NCBI GenBank assembly: GCA_049889915.1
Contig: JBMHCM010000076.1
Location: 1-15,659 of the forward strand
DNA from: UBA8337 sp049889915
Lineage (GTDB): Bacteria; Pseudomonadota; Alphaproteobacteria; RS24
Direction of reading: 5' to 3'
DNA: 15,659 bases
The notes under the pieces were generated by a model. The model saw nothing but the letters and a program-made list of their open reading frames with translations, was not told the DNA's origin and made no database searches. Shown here one piece after another: positions 1-7,507 of the stretch. Every line of letters starts with the position of its first letter. Position 1 is the stretch's first letter. The position numbers and the translations under genes were made by a program.

Positions 1-843
1 CTCATCCATGGTTTTGATATTGCCCAGCGATTTCGACATTTTCTCGCCGGAAATATTCAACATGCCATTATGCACCCAAAAGCGCGCCAGCGGCGCACCA
101 TGCGCGCAGCGGCTTTGCGCCGCCTCATTTTCGTGATGCGGAAACTGCAAATCAGCCCCGCCACCGTGAATATCAATCGTCGTGCCGAGATGTTTTTCAA
201 TCATTGCCGAACATTCAATATGCCAGCCCGGCCGACCACGCCCCCAAACGCTGTCCCAGCCCGGCTGATCATCGCTTGACGGCTTCCACAGCACAAAATC
301 ACCGGTATCTTTTTTATACGGCGCCACTTCGACCCGCGCCCCGGCAATCATATCATCGCGCGAACGGCCCGACAGGCTGCCATAATCGCCGTCTTTGGTG
401 ACATCAAACAGCACATGGCCTTCCGCAGCATAAGCGTGGCCGTTTTCAATCAAACCGGCAATCATCGCCTGCATTTCGTCAATATGGCGGGTGGCATGCG
501 GCTCGACATCCGGCGGCAAGACGCTCAATACATCCATATCGGCAAGATATTTTTCGTGATAGCGGGCGGTGATGACGGAAATATCAACGCCTTCCTCTGC
601 CGCTTTGGCGTTAATTTTATCATCCACATCGGTGATGTTGCGGGCATAAACCACATTGGGATAAAGCGCCCGCAGCACCCGCACCATCACATCAAACACT
701 ACGGCGGGGCGAAAATTGCCGATATGGCATGGCCCATAAACCGTGGGTCCGCAAACATAAACCGTCACGCGTGACGCGTCTTGCGGCTCAAATGGCTGTT
801 TTTCGCGGGCCAGATTATTGTGCAAATATAAGGTGCCGGTCAT
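1..843 (-). CDS. cysS: Cysteinyl-tRNA synthetase, N-terminal 281 residues (3' end outside window)
   Basis: Class I aminoacyl-tRNA synthetase that charges tRNA-Cys in the cytoplasm. The reverse strand reads an open frame from the ATG at 843 to the window edge without a stop. Visible signatures: the HIGH-box variant HIGN at residues 40-43, the CGPTVY segment with zinc ligand C31, the other zinc ligands C211 (WHIECS), H236 and E240 (FPHHENE), and the KMSKS loop at 268-272. The spacing matches E. coli CysRS, where the ligands are C28, C209, H234 and E238. The anticodon-binding C-terminal part lies beyond base 1; family members are usually about 450-480 residues. The ATG at 843 gives the usual short N-terminus before the Rossmann fold. 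The gene is transcribed away from folE. Identification is firm; MshC, a relative, is excluded by context and by the alphaproteobacterial setting. Confidence 0.97.
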   Translation of the reverse strand, partial: MTGTLYLHNNLAREKQPFEPQDASRVTVYVCGPTVYGPCHIGNFRPAVVFDVMVRVLRALYPNVVYARNITDVDDKINAKAAEEGVDISVITARYHEKYLADMDVLSVLPPDVEPHATRHIDEMQAMIAGLIENGHAYAAEGHVLFDVTKDGDYGSLSGRSRDDMIAGARVEVAPYKKDTGDFVLWKPSSDDQPGWDSVWGRGRPGWHIECSAMIEKHLGTTIDIHGGGADLQFPHHENEAAQSRCAHGAPLARFWVHNGMLNISGEKMSKSLGNIKTMDE

Positions 844-1192
844 CCGCGCACCATAAGCGCGCCGTGGCAGAGCGGCAAGCCGATTTACCGGTTGTTACCG
901 AAAATATGGAAAAACCCGACATCCAGCCTACATATTATTACGTAACATCTATGGCTGCGACTTTTGTTGCTCCGTTTCGCCGCACTGTTGAGCGGTTGTT
1001 CGTTTTGCATTTTCTAGGTAATAAGCAGGCGAGCGTTTGCATCAGCGCAACAGCTTATGCAAATTTAAGGAGACGGCGCGTCTTTCGTATCATGGCATAA
1101 ATCATGCCATGACTGCTGGGGCCACATATATAACGGGCAATCAGCATGCCTAGCGAATACCGGGACGTATTTCCCGTAGGGTGAGGCTAAAA
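844..1192. other. Intergenic gap between divergent cysS and folE
   Basis: About 350 bases without a gene I can support. It must hold the promoters for cysS (leftward) and folE (rightward), but I could not pick a convincing -35/-10 pair. An AT-rich TATATAA lies at 1127-1133 without a matching -35. It contains the 8-base palindrome TTACGTAA at 938-945, the inverted repeat TTTGCAT (1036-1042) with ATGCAAA (1057-1063), a perfect 9-base inverted repeat at 1090-1112, and a short hairpin with arms CGGGA (1161-1165) and TCCCG (1172-1176) just before folE. A 64-codon ATG frame at 906-1100 has no recognisable features and is not called. Confidence 0.6.
1090..1112. promoter_or_regulatory. Perfect 9-bp inverted repeat upstream of folE
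   Basis: The arms TCATGGCAT (1090-1098) and ATGCCATGA (1104-1112) are exact reverse complements around a 5-base spacer. No T-run follows on either side, so it does not look like an intrinsic terminator. Its position about 80 bases before the folE start suits an operator for a dimeric regulator, but no regulator can be named. A chance palindrome is possible. Confidence 0.4.
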
Positions 1193-1819
1193 ATGGACGC
1201 AAGAGTTGACGGCAGCAATACGCCGCAAATTAGAGAACGGGACGTAAAAGTGGATAAACCTTCACGCGAAGAAGCTGAAGCCGCCGTCCGCACGCTGATT
1301 GCGTGGGCAGGCGACAATCCGGACCGCGAGGGGCTGATTGACACACCAAAACGTGTGGTCAACGCCTATACGGAATTTTTTGCCGGTTATGAAGAAGACC
1401 CGGAAGAGGTTCTCGGTCGTACTTTTGAAGATGTCGAAGGCTATGACGATATGGTCATGCTGCGTGACATTGCGCTGGAAAGCCATTGCGAGCACCACAT
1501 GGTCGCTATTCTCGGCAAGGTGCATATCGCTTATATGCCGGTCAATAAAGTTGTCGGTATTTCCAAGCTGGCGCGGGTAATTGAGATTTTCGCCAAACGC
1601 CTGCAAACGCAAGAAACCATGACGGCGCAAGTTGTTGATTGCATCCAGCGCGTGCTGGAACCGGCCGGCATTGCCATTCTGGTCGATGCCAAGCACCAAT
1701 GCATGACAACACGCGGCATTAAAAAGCCGGATGTTGCAACCATCACCACACAATTTACCGGTGTGTTTGCAGAAGATCCGAAAATGGAAGCCCGCTTCCT
1801 TGCCATGATTAGCCGCTAG
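1193..1819 (+). CDS. folE: GTP cyclohydrolase I
   Basis: Converts GTP to 7,8-dihydroneopterin triphosphate, the first step of tetrahydrofolate (and pterin) synthesis; a cytoplasmic homodecamer in known members. The 208-residue product carries the zinc site expected of the family: C99 and H102 in SHCEHHM, and C170 in KHQCMTTRG. Further family blocks are DTPKRVVNAY (about 50-59), GKVHIAYMP (about 108-116) and the VGISKLARV segment (121-129). I chose the ATG at 1193 because GTGAGG at 1181-1186 is a fair ribosome binding site about six bases before it. A GTG at 1181 would add four residues and remove that site. hisI follows 36 bases later on the same strand, an arrangement common in alphaproteobacteria, so the two are probably co-transcribed. 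Stop is TAG. Confidence 0.96.
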   Translation: MDARVDGSNTPQIRERDVKVDKPSREEAEAAVRTLIAWAGDNPDREGLIDTPKRVVNAYTEFFAGYEEDPEEVLGRTFEDVEGYDDMVMLRDIALESHCEHHMVAILGKVHIAYMPVNKVVGISKLARVIEIFAKRLQTQETMTAQVVDCIQRVLEPAGIAILVDAKHQCMTTRGIKKPDVATITTQFTGVFAEDPKMEARFLAMISR

Positions 1820-1829
1820 GTTTATAAGA

Positions 1830-1848
1830 CCCTCAACTTGATTGAGGG
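1830..1848 (+). promoter_or_regulatory. Hairpin covering the hisI ribosome binding site
   Basis: CCCTCAA (1830-1836) pairs exactly with TTGAGGG (1842-1848) around a 5-base loop. The 3' arm contains GAGGG (1844-1848), the only purine-rich ribosome binding site in front of the hisI ATG at 1856. Folding would hide the site. The stem is followed by AAAA, not T, so it is not an intrinsic terminator of folE. Regulation of hisI translation, for example release by ribosomes finishing folE, is inference. Confidence 0.45.
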
Positions 1849-1855
1849 AAAACAC

Positions 1856-2332
1856 ATGTCCGGACCTTTTGCACAACGCGAAACCGTAGAACAGGTAGAA
1901 GAAGGCCACGTGTTGGCGCCGAAATTCGACGCCAATGGCCTGATTCCCGTTGTCACCACTGACTTTGCCAGCGGTGAATTGCTGATGCACGGCTATATGA
2001 ATGAAGAAGCGCTGAAGCTGACCATTAAAACAGGTGAAGCGCATTATTATTCACGTTCCCGCGAAGCCATTTGGCATAAGGGCGCAACCAGCGGCTTGGT
2101 GCAAACCATTGATGAAATGCGTATTGATGACGACCAAGATTGCGTCTGGCTGCGCGTTAGCGTCGGTGGCAATGGCGCCAGCTGCCATGTCGGCTATCGT
2201 TCGTGCTTCTATCGCTCATTGCCGACCGGCGACTTGCCGGAGACACCGGTCGCTCTGGCCTATGAGGAAGACGGCAAAGTCTTCGACCCGCTGGATGTCT
2301 ATGGCGATGCGCCAAACCCAACAAAGCTCTAG
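1856..2332 (+). CDS. hisI: Phosphoribosyl-AMP cyclohydrolase
   Basis: Third step of histidine biosynthesis: opens the adenine ring of phosphoribosyl-AMP. The 158-residue monofunctional form (no fused HisE pyrophosphatase domain) is normal for alphaproteobacteria. Visible motifs: the WHKGATSG block (73-80), the metal-binding acidic run DDDQD (91-95) with C96, and the CHVGYRSCFYR block with C110 and C117; these three cysteines correspond to the zinc ligands of characterised HisI. The first 25 or so residues are a variable, poorly conserved extension. The ATG at 1856 is preferred to an in-frame TTG at 1838, which lies inside the preceding hairpin and has no upstream ribosome binding site. It follows folE closely and converges on the CBS-domain gene. 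Stop is TAG. No terminator is evident in the 59 bases between the two convergent genes. Confidence 0.96.
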   Translation: MSGPFAQRETVEQVEEGHVLAPKFDANGLIPVVTTDFASGELLMHGYMNEEALKLTIKTGEAHYYSRSREAIWHKGATSGLVQTIDEMRIDDDQDCVWLRVSVGGNGASCHVGYRSCFYRSLPTGDLPETPVALAYEEDGKVFDPLDVYGDAPNPTKL

Positions 2333-2391
2333 GGTTTAGCCCGTCTCTCGCCCTTGTCGCGCCGTAGCCCATAGGGCGGAGGCGGAAGCCT

Positions 2392-2823
2392 CTACCCCGT
2401 AGCGATATATTCCTTCAAGGCACTGGCCTCGAGTTCGCTTTGGTGAATGCGGTAATTGACCAAATCACCGATCGAAACAATGCCGCACAGCGCCCCTTCC
2501 GTCATTACCGGCAAATGGCGGAACCGTTTATCGGTCATGATTTCCATCGCCTCTTCCACCGAGGTTTGCGGCACAATGCTTTGCGGCCGCTCGGTCATAT
2601 GATCGCCAACCGGCGCGTCCAGCACCGCAGCGCCATGGCGCGCCAAGGCGCGCATCACGTCGCGCTCGGTAAAAATGCCCTGGCAGCCTTCGCCGCCTCC
2701 GGCCACAACCAGCGCGCCAATTTGTTGTTTATCCATTACGCGCAAGGCTTCGTTGACGCTTTGACCGGCATCAATGGCAATGACCCCGGCACCCTTATTG
2801 TTCAAAATCGTTTGTATCGTCAT
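2392..2823 (-). CDS. Two-CBS-domain protein
   Basis: A 143-residue protein made only of a tandem CBS pair (Bateman module), a fold that binds adenine nucleotides or related ligands and is usually regulatory. CBS1 spans about residues 5-62 and ends in GIFTERDVMRAL. CBS2 spans about 72-128 with DHMTERPQSI at its start, RHLPVM in the middle and GIVSIGDLVNYRI at its end. There is no attached enzyme, transporter or DNA-binding domain, so its partner cannot be inferred. The ATG at 2823 is chosen over an upstream in-frame start at 2868 because a near-perfect ribosome binding site, AAGGAGG on the minus strand (2829-2835), lies just before it. It sits 74 bases downstream of the rhomboid gene on the same strand with its own strong binding site. 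Small CBS proteins of this type are common in alphaproteobacteria. Confidence 0.92.
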   Translation of the reverse strand: MTIQTILNNKGAGVIAIDAGQSVNEALRVMDKQQIGALVVAGGGEGCQGIFTERDVMRALARHGAAVLDAPVGDHMTERPQSIVPQTSVEEAMEIMTDKRFRHLPVMTEGALCGIVSIGDLVNYRIHQSELEASALKEYIATG

Positions 2824-2897
2824 GACTGCCTCCTTACCCCACCATTGTGCGGCAGGATGACGCAGCATGCAAGTCAGAGACGCCTATTTATTTGAAT

Positions 2898-3671
2898 TTA
2901 GCGGTTTTTCCAATCGCCATAGTCAACAAGGCCGGGGCCGCCGGAGGCTGACAAAGGCGGCTTTTCAAGCAGACCGATAAGCAGCAGGCCGGTAACAAAG
3001 CCCAACAAATGGGCAATCCAGGCAATATTGACGGCCGCACCATCCGGGCTGGCATAGCCATGCGGGCCGAGCAGCCCAAAGGCCAGATTGATAATCACCC
3101 AAATGCTGATGAACATAACCACCGGACGTCGCTTCGGCACCTCGCGCAGCGGCAAAAGCCGCCGTGTCGGGTCTTGCGCATTGGGGTCGAGCCAGCGCAC
3201 ATCGGAAAAAGCAAAGCGCGATGCGGCCCCCATCAAACCGGCAACACCACCGGAAGCACCGATAATCGGTATTAGATAGGCCTCATAAGGCGCAGCCCAG
3301 ATTTGCCCCAAACCAGCCAGCATGGTGCAAGCCATAAACAAAAAGACAAACTTGCGCGGCCCCAAACGCCGCGCCACCGGCGCACCAAAAGCCAGCAGCC
3401 ATACGGCGTTTAAAATGAAATGCGTCCAACTGCCGTGCAACAGACCATAGCTGAACAGGTTGATAACGCCCTGCACCCATGTGCCGGGCAGACCGCCCAG
3501 CCCTTCGGCAAACAACCGCGCCGGAAACAACCCCAGCGCCACAATAATGTCCATGCGTTGCGCATAGCCGCCAAACGCCATCAGCAATTGCATGGCCAGC
3601 ATGACGCCAATCAACGCCAAGACGATAATCGGCGCGCGCAAGATAGGTTGCTTTTCCGACGCCTCACTCAT
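2898..3671 (-). CDS. Rhomboid-family intramembrane serine protease
   Basis: A 257-residue polytopic inner-membrane protein. Hydrophobic segments are visible at about residues 13-33, 66-78, 84-100, 107-127, 134-152, 184-202 and 214-235. Active-site features of rhomboids are intact: the HGSWTHFILN segment (H79, H84, N88), the GASGG serine motif with S140, and the catalytic histidine H221 in IAWIAHLLGFVTG. It is therefore likely an active protease that cuts within or near transmembrane helices; the substrate is unknown. A loop rich in charged residues (about 155-182) follows the serine helix. The start ATG at 3671 overlaps the stop of the upstream isomerase-like gene in an ATGA, implying translational coupling, which is an unusual partnership for a rhomboid. 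The C-terminal 20 residues are soluble. Confidence 0.93.
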   Translation of the reverse strand: MSEASEKQPILRAPIIVLALIGVMLAMQLLMAFGGYAQRMDIIVALGLFPARLFAEGLGGLPGTWVQGVINLFSYGLLHGSWTHFILNAVWLLAFGAPVARRLGPRKFVFLFMACTMLAGLGQIWAAPYEAYLIPIIGASGGVAGLMGAASRFAFSDVRWLDPNAQDPTRRLLPLREVPKRRPVVMFISIWVIINLAFGLLGPHGYASPDGAAVNIAWIAHLLGFVTGLLLIGLLEKPPLSASGGPGLVDYGDWKNR

Positions 3672-4273
3672 GAAGCGGCCCGCAAGGCGGCCTCGACCAA
3701 CTCCAACCGGTCATTGCCGAAATACATATCGGTTTTGTTGACGAACATGGTCGGCGAGCCAAAACCGCCGCGATCAATCACTTCCTGCGTATTGGCACGC
3801 AAGCGCGCTTTCAGCTCATCGGCTTGAATGGCGGCCAAAGTTGCGGCGCCGTCCATACCGACACCATCGCACAGAGCGACCAAAGCATCGGTCTGGCTGA
3901 TATCTTGCAGCTCACCCCAATAGGCGTGGAACGCGGCTTTTGAAAACGCCTCCAGCTTGCCTTCATCTTGCGCCACCAAAGCGGCCCGCATAATACCGGC
4001 GGCCGGCAACGGAAACACCGACGGCTGGCCAATGGTTACACCGCAAAAATTGGCCCAATCGCGCAAGTCTTTGACGTAATACCGCCCCTTCACCGGATGC
4101 GGATTGCTGCGTGCCTCATACACTGTGTCATTAACCGCGTTAAACACGCCGCCGACCAATATCGGCTTATAGTCAATCTCAACGCCGCAGCGGGCGGCCA
4201 TATCGCCGACACGGGCGAAGGCCAAATAGGTCCAGGGCGATGAAATATCGAAAAAGAATTCAAACTGCGCCAT
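3668..4273 (-). CDS. DsbA-fold 2-hydroxychromene-2-carboxylate isomerase-like protein
   Basis: A 201-residue protein of the DsbA/kappa-class glutathione transferase superfamily. The N-terminal block FDISSPWTYLA (residues 8-18) has serines S11 and S12 in place of the CxxC of thiol oxidoreductases; NahD isomerases use a serine here with glutathione. The cis-proline loop GGFGSPTMFV (169-178, P174) and the C-terminal FGNDRLELVE (185-194) also match the isomerase branch. Characterised members isomerise 2-hydroxychromene-2-carboxylate in naphthalene breakdown, but most genomic homologues have unknown substrates and no naphthalene genes are here. Only two bases separate it from the upstream GMC oxidoreductase gene and it overlaps the rhomboid gene by four, so the three form one operon. 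Glutathione-dependent chemistry on the oxidoreductase product is a reasonable but untested guess. Confidence 0.88.
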   Translation of the reverse strand: MAQFEFFFDISSPWTYLAFARVGDMAARCGVEIDYKPILVGGVFNAVNDTVYEARSNPHPVKGRYYVKDLRDWANFCGVTIGQPSVFPLPAAGIMRAALVAQDEGKLEAFSKAAFHAYWGELQDISQTDALVALCDGVGMDGAATLAAIQADELKARLRANTQEVIDRGGFGSPTMFVNKTDMYFGNDRLELVEAALRAAS

Positions 4274-4275
4274 GA

Positions 4276-5919
4276 CTATTCAGCCGCGATTTGTTGCGCC
4301 GGTAAAAACGCCTGTCCACGAATATGGTCGGAGATTTTCTCCGCCATCATAATGGTCGGCGCATTGGTATTGCCGCCAATCAGGGTCGGCATCAGCGACG
4401 CGTCGACCACGCGCAGATTTTCCATGCCGCGCACCCGACCGTGCTCATCGGTCACCGCCATATCATCCGTGCCCATTTTGCAGGTGCCGACCGGGTGATA
4501 CAGCGTCTCACCGGTGGCGCGAATCCAAGCGTCCAGCTCGTCATCATTATCGACATTCACATCCGGCCCCGGCTTCAATTGCGGGCCGCGATAGGGGTCG
4601 AAGGCTTTCTGCATAAAAATATCGCGGGTCTTGCGGAAGCCATTGCGAATATCGACAACATCCTGCTCGACCGACAGGTAATTCGGATGCATGGCCGGTG
4701 CATCCTCCGGATTGGCTGTTTTCAGCGTGATGTAGCCGCGGCTTTCCGGCCGGCAGCCATAAACGATTGATGAAAACCCATGCCGCTTGGGTATGTCATC
4801 GCGGCCATGCGAATCCGTCACGGCCACGGATACATAGTGAATTTGCATATCCGGCACGGCTTTGGTTTCGTGCGATTTGAAAAACGCCCCAGCCGCCGTC
4901 GGCGGGTAAGAGGCATCGCCCTTACCGAACAGCAAATATTGGATACCGGCCCATTGCGTGCGCCACCAGACGGCAGAGCGGTGCAGCGTCACCGGCTGAG
5001 TGCATTCAAACTGGCTGACCACACCAATATGGTCTTGCAGGTTTTGCCCAACCCCCGGCAGCTCATGCACCATTTCAATGCCGTGCGGTTTAATCTCAGA
5101 TACCGGACCAACGCCACTGCGCAGCAAGATTTGCGGCGAGTTAATCGCCCCGGCCGACAAAATGACTTCTCGGTCGGCATAGACCGTGTGCGGTTTGCCG
5201 TTTTGCAGCAGCGTGACGCCAACGGCCTTTTTGCCTTCGAACAAAATCGTGTCGACCGTCACATCGGTTTCCGTGTGCAGATTGGGACGCGGCAAGGCCG
5301 GGTGCAAATAACCACGCGCCGCGCTGCAGCGTTTAGAGCCACGAATGGTGTGCTCATAGCGCGACACGCCCTCTTGGTTTTTGCCGTTAAAATCTTTGGT
5401 GAACGGAATGCCCGCCTGCTGACCGGCGTCAACAAATACATCCAGCAGCTCGTCATTTTCACGGTCTGACTTCTGCACGGAAAGCGGCCCACCGGTGCCG
5501 TGATAACCATCATCACCATCGCCATGAAAATCTTCGGCGCGGCGGAAATAAGGCAACACGCTCTCATATGACCAGCCCTGATTGCCGAGCTGGCTCCAAT
5601 GGTCGTAATCCCAAGCATTGCCGCGAATATACACCATCGCATTAATGGAAGATGAACCGCCCCAACCGCGGCCGCGCGGCCAGTAAAGCTGCCGATTGTC
5701 CATATTCGGGTCCGGCTCGGTTTCAAAGCCGTAATTCTGGTCATTGCGTTCCGGCACTAATTGCGAATAGCCGGCCGGCATATGGATAAACAGGTTCTTG
5801 TCTTTGCCACCGGCTTCCAGCAGCAAAACCGTGCTTTTTTCGTCTTCACTCAGGCGATTGGCCAGAACACACCCGGCGCTGCCCGCACCAACAACAATAT
5901 AATCGACCCGTTCAATCAT
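4276..5919 (-). CDS. GMC-family FAD-dependent oxidoreductase (choline/alcohol dehydrogenase-like)
   Basis: A complete 547-residue flavoprotein of the glucose-methanol-choline family, cytoplasmic with no signal peptide. The dinucleotide motif GAGSAG is at residues 11-16 with the ribose-binding E35 in LLLEAGG. The GMC signature lies near 81-100 (PRGRGWGGSSSINAM). The C-terminal active site has H475 in YHPVGTCKMG and N519 in GGNTNAPT; their 44-residue spacing equals the His466/Asn510 pair of choline oxidase. The family oxidises primary alcohols to aldehydes; BetA is the best-known relative, but no betB, betI or choline transporter is nearby, so I do not assign betA. Polyethylene-glycol or long-chain alcohol dehydrogenases are equal candidates. 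The gene lies three bases after the gamma carbonic anhydrase-like gene and two bases before the isomerase-like gene. Confidence 0.94.
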   Translation of the reverse strand: MIERVDYIVVGAGSAGCVLANRLSEDEKSTVLLLEAGGKDKNLFIHMPAGYSQLVPERNDQNYGFETEPDPNMDNRQLYWPRGRGWGGSSSINAMVYIRGNAWDYDHWSQLGNQGWSYESVLPYFRRAEDFHGDGDDGYHGTGGPLSVQKSDRENDELLDVFVDAGQQAGIPFTKDFNGKNQEGVSRYEHTIRGSKRCSAARGYLHPALPRPNLHTETDVTVDTILFEGKKAVGVTLLQNGKPHTVYADREVILSAGAINSPQILLRSGVGPVSEIKPHGIEMVHELPGVGQNLQDHIGVVSQFECTQPVTLHRSAVWWRTQWAGIQYLLFGKGDASYPPTAAGAFFKSHETKAVPDMQIHYVSVAVTDSHGRDDIPKRHGFSSIVYGCRPESRGYITLKTANPEDAPAMHPNYLSVEQDVVDIRNGFRKTRDIFMQKAFDPYRGPQLKPGPDVNVDNDDELDAWIRATGETLYHPVGTCKMGTDDMAVTDEHGRVRGMENLRVVDASLMPTLIGGNTNAPTIMMAEKISDHIRGQAFLPAQQIAAE

Positions 5920-5922
5920 CGT

Positions 5923-6453
5923 TTATCCTATTTGCTTGAGGTCTTGCGCATAGCGCTTCCAATTTTCGACATAGTGCTCGGCCGAGGCGATCATCATTTT
6001 CTCATTATTCTCGTCCAATTCGCGCACCACTTTGCCCGGCATGCCGAGCACCATTGAGTTGTCGGGAATTTCCTTCCCCTCGCCGACCAGCGCATGCGCC
6101 CCGATGAGGCAATTTTTGCCGATCTTCGCGCCGTTCAAAACGGTTGCGCCAATGCCGATAAGCGAGTTGTCACCCACCGTGCAGCCATGCAGCATGGCCT
6201 GGTGACCAATGGTGACGTTTTTGCCCAGTGTCAGCGGAAAGCCCATATCGGTATGCAGCACCGCGCCGTCTTGCACATTGGAATTGATACCAATGGTAAT
6301 CGGCTCATTATCACCGCGCAAAACGGCGGCAAACCAAACGCTGGCATTTTCCAGCAACACAATATCGCCGAGCAGTTGCGCATCCGGCGCGACCCAGTAA
6401 TTGCCGCTTTCCGGCAGAGTTGGTGCTTTATCCCCAAGGCTGTAAATCGGCAT
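5923..6453 (-). CDS. Gamma carbonic anhydrase-like hexapeptide-repeat protein
   Basis: A 176-residue left-handed beta-helix protein of the YrdA/PaaY/CaiE branch. Imperfect hexapeptide turns run from about residue 20 to 135 (for example GDNSLI, GAKIGKNCLIGA). Three histidines in the family's zinc positions are present: H67 in LHTD, H84 and H89 in GHQAMLHGC. It therefore probably binds metal as a trimer; whether it hydrates CO2, acts as a thioesterase (as PaaY can), or has another role cannot be told from sequence. A C-terminal helix (about 145-174) is typical. The ATG at 6453 follows GGGAG on the minus strand. It is the first gene of a run that continues with the GMC oxidoreductase three bases downstream. 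The divergent gene at 6536 shares the 82-base upstream gap. Confidence 0.92.
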   Translation of the reverse strand: MPIYSLGDKAPTLPESGNYWVAPDAQLLGDIVLLENASVWFAAVLRGDNEPITIGINSNVQDGAVLHTDMGFPLTLGKNVTIGHQAMLHGCTVGDNSLIGIGATVLNGAKIGKNCLIGAHALVGEGKEIPDNSMVLGMPGKVVRELDENNEKMMIASAEHYVENWKRYAQDLKQIG

Positions 6454-6535
6454 TTCAATCGTCTCCCATACGCATAGTCTTTTTCTTTACCGGCCATCAT
6501 GGTAAACACTCTCAAAGCTCTGTCGAGAGGAAACA

Positions 6536-7291
6536 ATGATTAAGCGCTTATTGTCGCGGGCGGTGCCGGAACATGAGTGGCCGATATGGGCCCTTCCGCT
6601 TACCGTGTTGCTGGTTTTCACCCTCTCCGGACTGGTTTTCTACACCGCCCAATTCGGCCCCGGCATGCGCGATTTGCAAGGCGTATCCTACAGCCCGACA
6701 GCAGACCCGGCGCGTGTCAGGGTCGAGGTCGGCGGCGCCCTGTTCGCCATACCGGCGCATTACACGCGCAACGGCCAAACGCGGCGGGGAAATGACCTGC
6801 AATTTGGTGAGTTGCACGCGCTGCTGCCGGGCATGACGCCATGGACGCGAGAGCAGGCCGCCGGGTTTTTGGATACCGGTGCCAACTCCCTTTTGGTGAC
6901 CATCAGCTTGCGCGCTGCCAAACGCGAAATTGCCGAGAGCGCTGTTTTTGACGCGCTGTATAAGCCCTATCTGGCCGGTGCCGGACAGGTGCGCGAAGAC
7001 CGTCTGCAAGCCTTCCGTTTTCGCAGCGACAGCCCTTACGCCAATAAAGAAGTATTCCGCGCCCTGACGACCGGCAGCCAAGATGAGCGTGACGCAGCCC
7101 CCATGTTCATTTGCGACTTGGCAGATGCCCCCTCGCCGACATGCGAAAGCCGTTTTGACATTGGCAGTGCGGCGCAGGCCAGCTATCGCTTCAAGCGCGC
7201 GCATTTGTCGAAATGGGCGAGCACTGACCGTCAGCTAAAAGATTTAATTCGTAATTTCCGCGCCGCCGCCCGCTCTTTGAGCCAGCGTTAG
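6536..7291 (+). CDS. Membrane-anchored protein of unknown function
   Basis: I do not recognise this 251-residue protein. It has a short basic cytoplasmic N-terminus, one strong hydrophobic helix at about residues 18-41 with no evident signal-peptidase site, and then a soluble, presumably periplasmic domain of about 210 residues. Two cysteines (C193 in FICDLADA and C203 in PTCESRF) are ten residues apart and could form a disulphide in the periplasm. The C-terminus is basic (RNFRAAARSLSQR). The ATG at 6536 is supported by GAGAGG at 6525-6530. It is a single gene, divergent from the gamma carbonic anhydrase-like gene and convergent with the DUF3126 gene (3 bases between the stops). Codon use resembles its neighbours, so it appears native. 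No function is proposed. Confidence 0.85.
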   Translation: MIKRLLSRAVPEHEWPIWALPLTVLLVFTLSGLVFYTAQFGPGMRDLQGVSYSPTADPARVRVEVGGALFAIPAHYTRNGQTRRGNDLQFGELHALLPGMTPWTREQAAGFLDTGANSLLVTISLRAAKREIAESAVFDALYKPYLAGAGQVREDRLQAFRFRSDSPYANKEVFRALTTGSQDERDAAPMFICDLADAPSPTCESRFDIGSAAQASYRFKRAHLSKWASTDRQLKDLIRNFRAAARSLSQR

Positions 7292-7294
7292 GGG

Positions 7295-7507
7295 TTAGAT
7301 CGTCGGCAGGTCGAATTCGAGGATGGCCATGTTAAAGTCGTAAGAAACCTCGCCTTCGTCCTCATCGCGGAACAGCGTGCCGATAAACTCATCCTCCAAA
7401 TAGACCTCGACCATATCGTCCTTGGCACCGCGTTTCAGCGTCAGCATGTCGTTTTGGAATTTCAGGCGCAGATACGTCTGCACGCGGATGATTTCATCAT
7501 TATTCAT
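7295..7507 (-). CDS. DUF3126-family small protein
   Basis: A 70-residue acidic protein matching the alphaproteobacterial DUF3126 pattern: an N-terminal helix (DEIIRVQTYLRLKF), then EVYLEDEFIGTLFRDEDEGE, and SYDFNMAILEFDL at the C-terminus. No function is known for the family. The start ATG at 7507 has GGAGAG on the minus strand six or seven bases upstream. It lies 97 bases downstream of cysE on the same strand; a cysE-DUF3126 pairing recurs in alphaproteobacteria, which suggests a link with cysteine metabolism but no more. Family assignment comes from memory of its consensus, not from a search. Confidence 0.85.
   Translation of the reverse strand: MNNDEIIRVQTYLRLKFQNDMLTLKRGAKDDMVEVYLEDEFIGTLFRDEDEGEVSYDFNMAILEFDLPTI

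Noticed and set aside
906..1100. A 64-codon ATG frame in the cysS-folE gap
   Set aside because: No ribosome binding site, no recognisable domain, ordinary intergenic composition, and it overlaps the inverted repeats.
1113..1192. THF or other folate-sensing riboswitch before folE
   Set aside because: No matching conserved core could be recognised, and the known THF class is mainly found in Firmicutes.
1830..1848. Intrinsic terminator after folE
   Set aside because: The stem is short and followed by AAAA rather than T; its overlap with the hisI ribosome binding site is a better explanation.
1262..2044. Long antisense frame across folE and hisI (260 codons)
   Set aside because: It lies opposite two well-identified genes and its translation has the histidine- and asparagine-rich look of a reverse-frame shadow. 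The same applies to the other long antisense frames, for example 4780-5469 and 11572-12117.
4276..5919. Naming the GMC oxidoreductase betA
   Set aside because: No betaine aldehyde dehydrogenase, BetI regulator or choline transporter is nearby, and the family has many alcohol substrates.
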